Assembly (NCBI RefSeq): GCF_003265705.1
Contig: NW_020313288.1
Location: forward strand, 1,448,574-1,512,573
Source of the DNA: Callorhinus ursinus
Lineage: Eukaryota; Chordata; Mammalia; Carnivora; Otariidae
DNA: 64,000 nucleotides
Direction: 5' to 3'
Made by a program: the position numbers and the translations under genes. Shown here piece by piece: positions 61,121 to 64,000 of this stretch (positions are counted from its first letter, which is position 1; each line of letters starts with the position of its first letter). The notes under the pieces were generated by a model. It saw only the letters and a program-made list of their open reading frames with translations, was not told where the DNA came from and did not search any database.

Positions 61121-62329
61121 AGAGAATGATCTGGCCCCAAATGTCAGCACTGTTGAAGGGGAAGGACGCTGGGCTGGGGCAAACCACGGGGGCAGGTGAT
61201 TGCCAAGTGCCAGGGTTGGGTCTGGGGGGGCCTCTTACCCAAGTCAGGGCACGGCCCTCCTACACTCACAGCCTCTCAGGGCTATCTCACCTCACTCGGG
61301 GTAGAAGCCAAAGTTCTCCCAACACAGGGCTTGCACATCTGCCCATGTCTCATCCATGATCATCAGTCACCTGCACCTGACCTGTCTGCTACGTTCTGTC
61401 CTCCCTGCACATAAAAATCCAGGATGCCCTGTTAAATTTGCATTTCAGATGGACAATACTATTTTAGCATAAGTATGTCCCATGCCATGTCTGGGATATA
61501 CTGAGGCTTAAAAAAATCATTTGTTGTTTATCTGCTATTCCAATTTAAGTGGGTGTCCTGTATTTTACCTGGTGATCTGATTCCTCAAGCAACTAGAAGG
61601 CTCTCAGCACAAATCAGGCCACCTCAGCCCATTGGGTCCCCACGGCACTCACCCTGGCCTACAAGGATCTGCATGGTCAGGGATGAAGGAATGACTTCCC
61701 TGATGCCACACCGTTCTTATTCTCCCACTTCTCAGATTTTTAGCGTCTGCTTTCTTCAAAGCCACATCATCCATGCCTCCTCTTTCCGGAAGCCTTCCAG
61801 CCATACCAGGCAGCACCTCTCACCCTCCTCTACCAGGTCCTGAAACATGCATGACTTTCAAGGGTCATCGCTGCAGATGACAGGTCCAAATAATAACAGA
61901 AATCATGAGGACAGTAACACCACGGCAAGGACTAGCTCTAATCACATCACACTTTCCTTCTTCCTCCTGGGCACATGGCTAGACTATATTTCCCAGCATC
62001 CCATGCAGCCAGGTGTGGCCATGTGATTGATCGGGCCAACGGGACATAAGGTGATCGTGGCCAATGGCCATGTGACTGATCTGGCCCAGTGATGGAAGTC
62101 ACTTGAGGCCGGATCCATTAAAAATTTGCCACAGGAATCTTGTTCTCTCTTTCCCTTTTTTGCCAGCTGCTTGGGGTGGAATGTTTGAAGGGGAGCTGCC
62201 CAGGAAACTTGATCTGCACTTGATTGTTGCAAAGACAAGGAATAAAACTTTATTGAATAAACAACATCTGCTGAAATTGACTATTGCTCCTTTCAGCCCT
62301 TGGTCTACCCTAGGATTCCTCCAGCTCTG

Positions 62330-62520
62330 CACATTGACATTTGGGTCCAATGTTGCTTTTATGGGGGACAATCCTGCCCATTGTAGGAGGTTGAACAGCA
62401 TCTCCTTCTTTTACCCACTAGATGCCACTAGCATCCCCCAAGTTGTGACAACAGAAATTTCTCCAGATGCTGCCAAGAATCCCTTGGGCGGGCAGAATCA
62501 CCCTGAGTTGAGAGCCACTA
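62330..62520 (-). mobile_element. MER20, antisense
   Basis: 'TAGGAGGTTGAACAGCATCT', 'CCACTAGATGCCACTAGCAT' and 'CACCCTGAGTTGAGAGCCAC' match the MER20 minus strand. Confidence 0.7.
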
Positions 62521-63204
62521 GTCTAGTCTTTTCATACAAGTAGCTACATTTGCGGAGGCCTTTGAACATTTCAGGGACGTGGACTCGATGCGGCCACACT
62601 AAACCTGTCATCTTGTCTTCTCCCCACCTGTACCCCAGCTGTTCTGCCTTCAGCTCCCCATGTCTATGAAGACCCCACCTCAGCCTTTTATTCTCCCAAG
62701 TCCTGTTTGTTTTATTTCCTAAGTAATTGCTTAACCTGTCCACTTCTCTCCATCTCCCCTGCCACCCCCTGAAGCCAGGCCACCATCAGCGCTTACCTGC
62801 ATGATCACGGTAGCAGCCTCCCAGGGGGCTCTACTCTCACCCCTCGCCCCTTAGTCCATTGTCCACACAGCAGCCAGAGAGAGTGACTACAGGCTTGACT
62901 GGGGCTGGAGAAGCCCCTCCCCGAGAAGCCCCAACCACACAACTCTTGGCGCCTCCTGGGCTTCTTGGGTGTCCTCGCAACATGGCCACTGGCTTCCTCT
63001 GGAGCAGGTGATCCAAGAGAGAGCAGGGAGGGCAGGATGACTTTTATGACCTAGTCTCAGAGGTTTTTGACACAGTCGCTTCTGCCGTGTTTTGTTTTTA
63101 AGAAACAAGTCGCTCAGTTCAGCCCACACTCACAGGGAAGAGAATTAGGCTCCACGTTTTTAAAGGAGTATCAGAACATTTGTGGATGGTTTTTTTTATT
63201 TTTT

Positions 63205-63318
63205 TTTTTTGTTCTGTTTTTTACTTTAAGTAAGCTCTCTGCCCAACATGGGGCCCAAACTCACAACCTGGAGATCAAGAGTCACATGCTCTACTGACCA
63301 GGCCAGCCAGGCACCCCT
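63205..63318 (-). mobile_element. Older SINEC, antisense
   Basis: 'TTTTTACTTTAAGTAAGCTC', 'CAACATGGGGCCCAAACTCA' and 'GCCAGCCAGGCACCCC'. Confidence 0.8.
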
Positions 63319-63330
63319 TGTGGGTGTATT

Positions 63331-63520
63331 TTTTTTTTTTTAAGATTTTATTTATTTATTTGAGAGAGAAAGAGGGCACAGCAGGGAGAGGGGTAGAGGG
63401 AGAGGGAGAGGCAGGCTCCCCACTGACCAGAGAGCCGGACGTGGGGCTCGATCCCAGGACTCCGGGATCATGACCCGAGCCAAAGGCAGACGCTTAACCA
63501 TCTGAGCCACCCAGGTGCCC
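63331..63520 (-). mobile_element. SINE, antisense, with target-site duplication
   Basis: 'TTTAAGATTTTATTTATTTA' to 'GAGCCACCCAGGTGCCCC'. GGGTGTATTTTTT on both sides. Confidence 0.92.
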
Positions 63521-63608
63521 CATGGGTGTATTTTTTAAAACCACATTCCCTAACCAATTCCTTGACGAATCCCATTGGATCCACCTTTGTTTATTTATTT
63601 ATTTTTTT

Positions 63609-63802
63609 TGAAGATTTTATTTATTTATTTGAGAGAGAGAGAGAGAATGAGAGAGAGAGAAAGCACATGGGGGGGGAGGGTCAGAGGGAGAAGCAGACTC
63701 CCTGCTGAGCAGGGAGCCCGATGCGGGACTCGATCCCGGGACTCCAGGATCACAACCTGAGCCGAAGGCAGTCGCTCAACCGACTGAGCCACCCAGGCGC
63801 CC
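63609..63802 (-). mobile_element. SINE, antisense, with target-site duplication
   Basis: 'GAAGATTTTATTTATTTATT' to 'GAGCCACCCAGGCGCCC'. TGGATCCACCTTT on both sides. Confidence 0.93.
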
Positions 63803-63869
63803 TGGATCCACCTTTAATATCCTTCTAGACTCTTACTCTTTCCATTATCATCACGCTGGTCCCACAGCT

Positions 63870-64000
63870 TGAGTGTCCACAGGTGGACGAGCTGATAAAC
63901 AAACGTGGTCCATCCATGTGACGGAATATTACTCAGCCTTAGAAAGGAAGGAAATCCTGATACACACTACAACATAAATGAACCTCGAGGATGTTACGCT
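63870..64000 (+). mobile_element. L1 3' end, cut by the window edge
   Basis: 'GTGACGGAATATTACTCAGC', 'CCTTAGAAAGGAAGGAAATC' and 'CATAAATGAACCTCGAGGAT' are the L1 sequence found upstream of the GC-shifted cores, here still with the ordinary AT-rich composition. Confidence 0.7.

Larger units (their letters stand above)
59860..64000. other. Region downstream of ARRDC5, repeats only
   Basis: No gene is supported; in human the next gene (PLIN3) is about 20 kb further. Contents: MER20s (60110-60290, 60540-61150 interrupted, 62330-62520 antisense), a SINE and an L1 nested in MER20, L2 tails (61250-61410, 61600-61850), an old repeat (about 61975-62280) and four antisense SINEs near the end. 62530-63060 is unassigned. 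Confidence 0.7.

Noticed and set aside
59860..64000. Search for the start of PLIN3 downstream of ARRDC5
   Set aside because: No CpG island or coding exon is seen; in human the gene lies about 20 kb further away.

Overview
The window is nuclear DNA of a carnivoran mammal. It carries more than twenty copies of the tRNA-Lys-derived carnivore SINE (head GGGGCGCCTGGGTGGCTCAG, CT-rich body, AATAAAATCTTT tail), in both orientations and often with clear target-site duplications. The copies have the 'CTGCCTTCGGCTCAGGTCATGATCCCAG' type of body (quoted here only as a class), which I associate with arctoid carnivores (bears, seals, mustelids) rather than with the typical dog SINEC_Cf or cat copies. This is inference. 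Carnivore L1 3' ends, MER20, MIR, L2 and other old mammalian repeats make up most of the rest.

Three genes are present, in the order known from human chromosome 19p13.3 but inverted. (1) Positions 1 to about 10.4 kb: a CpG island (9.2-10.85 kb, with a 400-base gap of N inside) has a minus-strand splice donor at its inner edge and a row of CCAAT boxes upstream. By synteny this is the promoter and untranslated exon 1 of KDM4B, and 1-10.27 kb would be the start of its first intron. No KDM4B coding exon lies here. (2) 15.2-46.3 kb, minus strand: complete UHRF1. I could join sixteen coding exons, with all phases consistent, into a 791-residue protein with ubiquitin-like, tandem Tudor, PHD, SRA and RING domains, plus an untranslated first exon in a second CpG island, a 1.3-kb 3' UTR and a polyadenylation signal. 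(3) 49.66-59.85 kb, plus strand: complete ARRDC5 in three coding exons (328 residues), divergent from UHRF1 and about 3.4-4 kb from its promoter. The last 4 kb hold only repeats.

UHRF1 reads hemimethylated CpG and H3K9 methylation and ubiquitinates histone H3 to bring DNMT1 to replicated DNA. KDM4B is an H3K9/K36 demethylase. ARRDC5 is an arrestin-fold protein known mainly from testis. They are neighbours by old mammalian synteny, not an operon-like unit.

I found no novel biological system. What stands out is structural: a ~290-bp inverted duplication between KDM4B and UHRF1 that carries two SINEs and the unique DNA between them; four GC-shifted, near-identical L1 3' ends in UHRF1 introns; two apparent templated insertions in ARRDC5 intron 2 and its flank; several nested insertions with shared target sites; NF-Y and E2F motif clusters at the two promoters; and a shortened SRA-RING linker in UHRF1 at a splice donor. 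Coordinates of exons are base-accurate by reading; repeat borders are accurate to about 5-20 bases.
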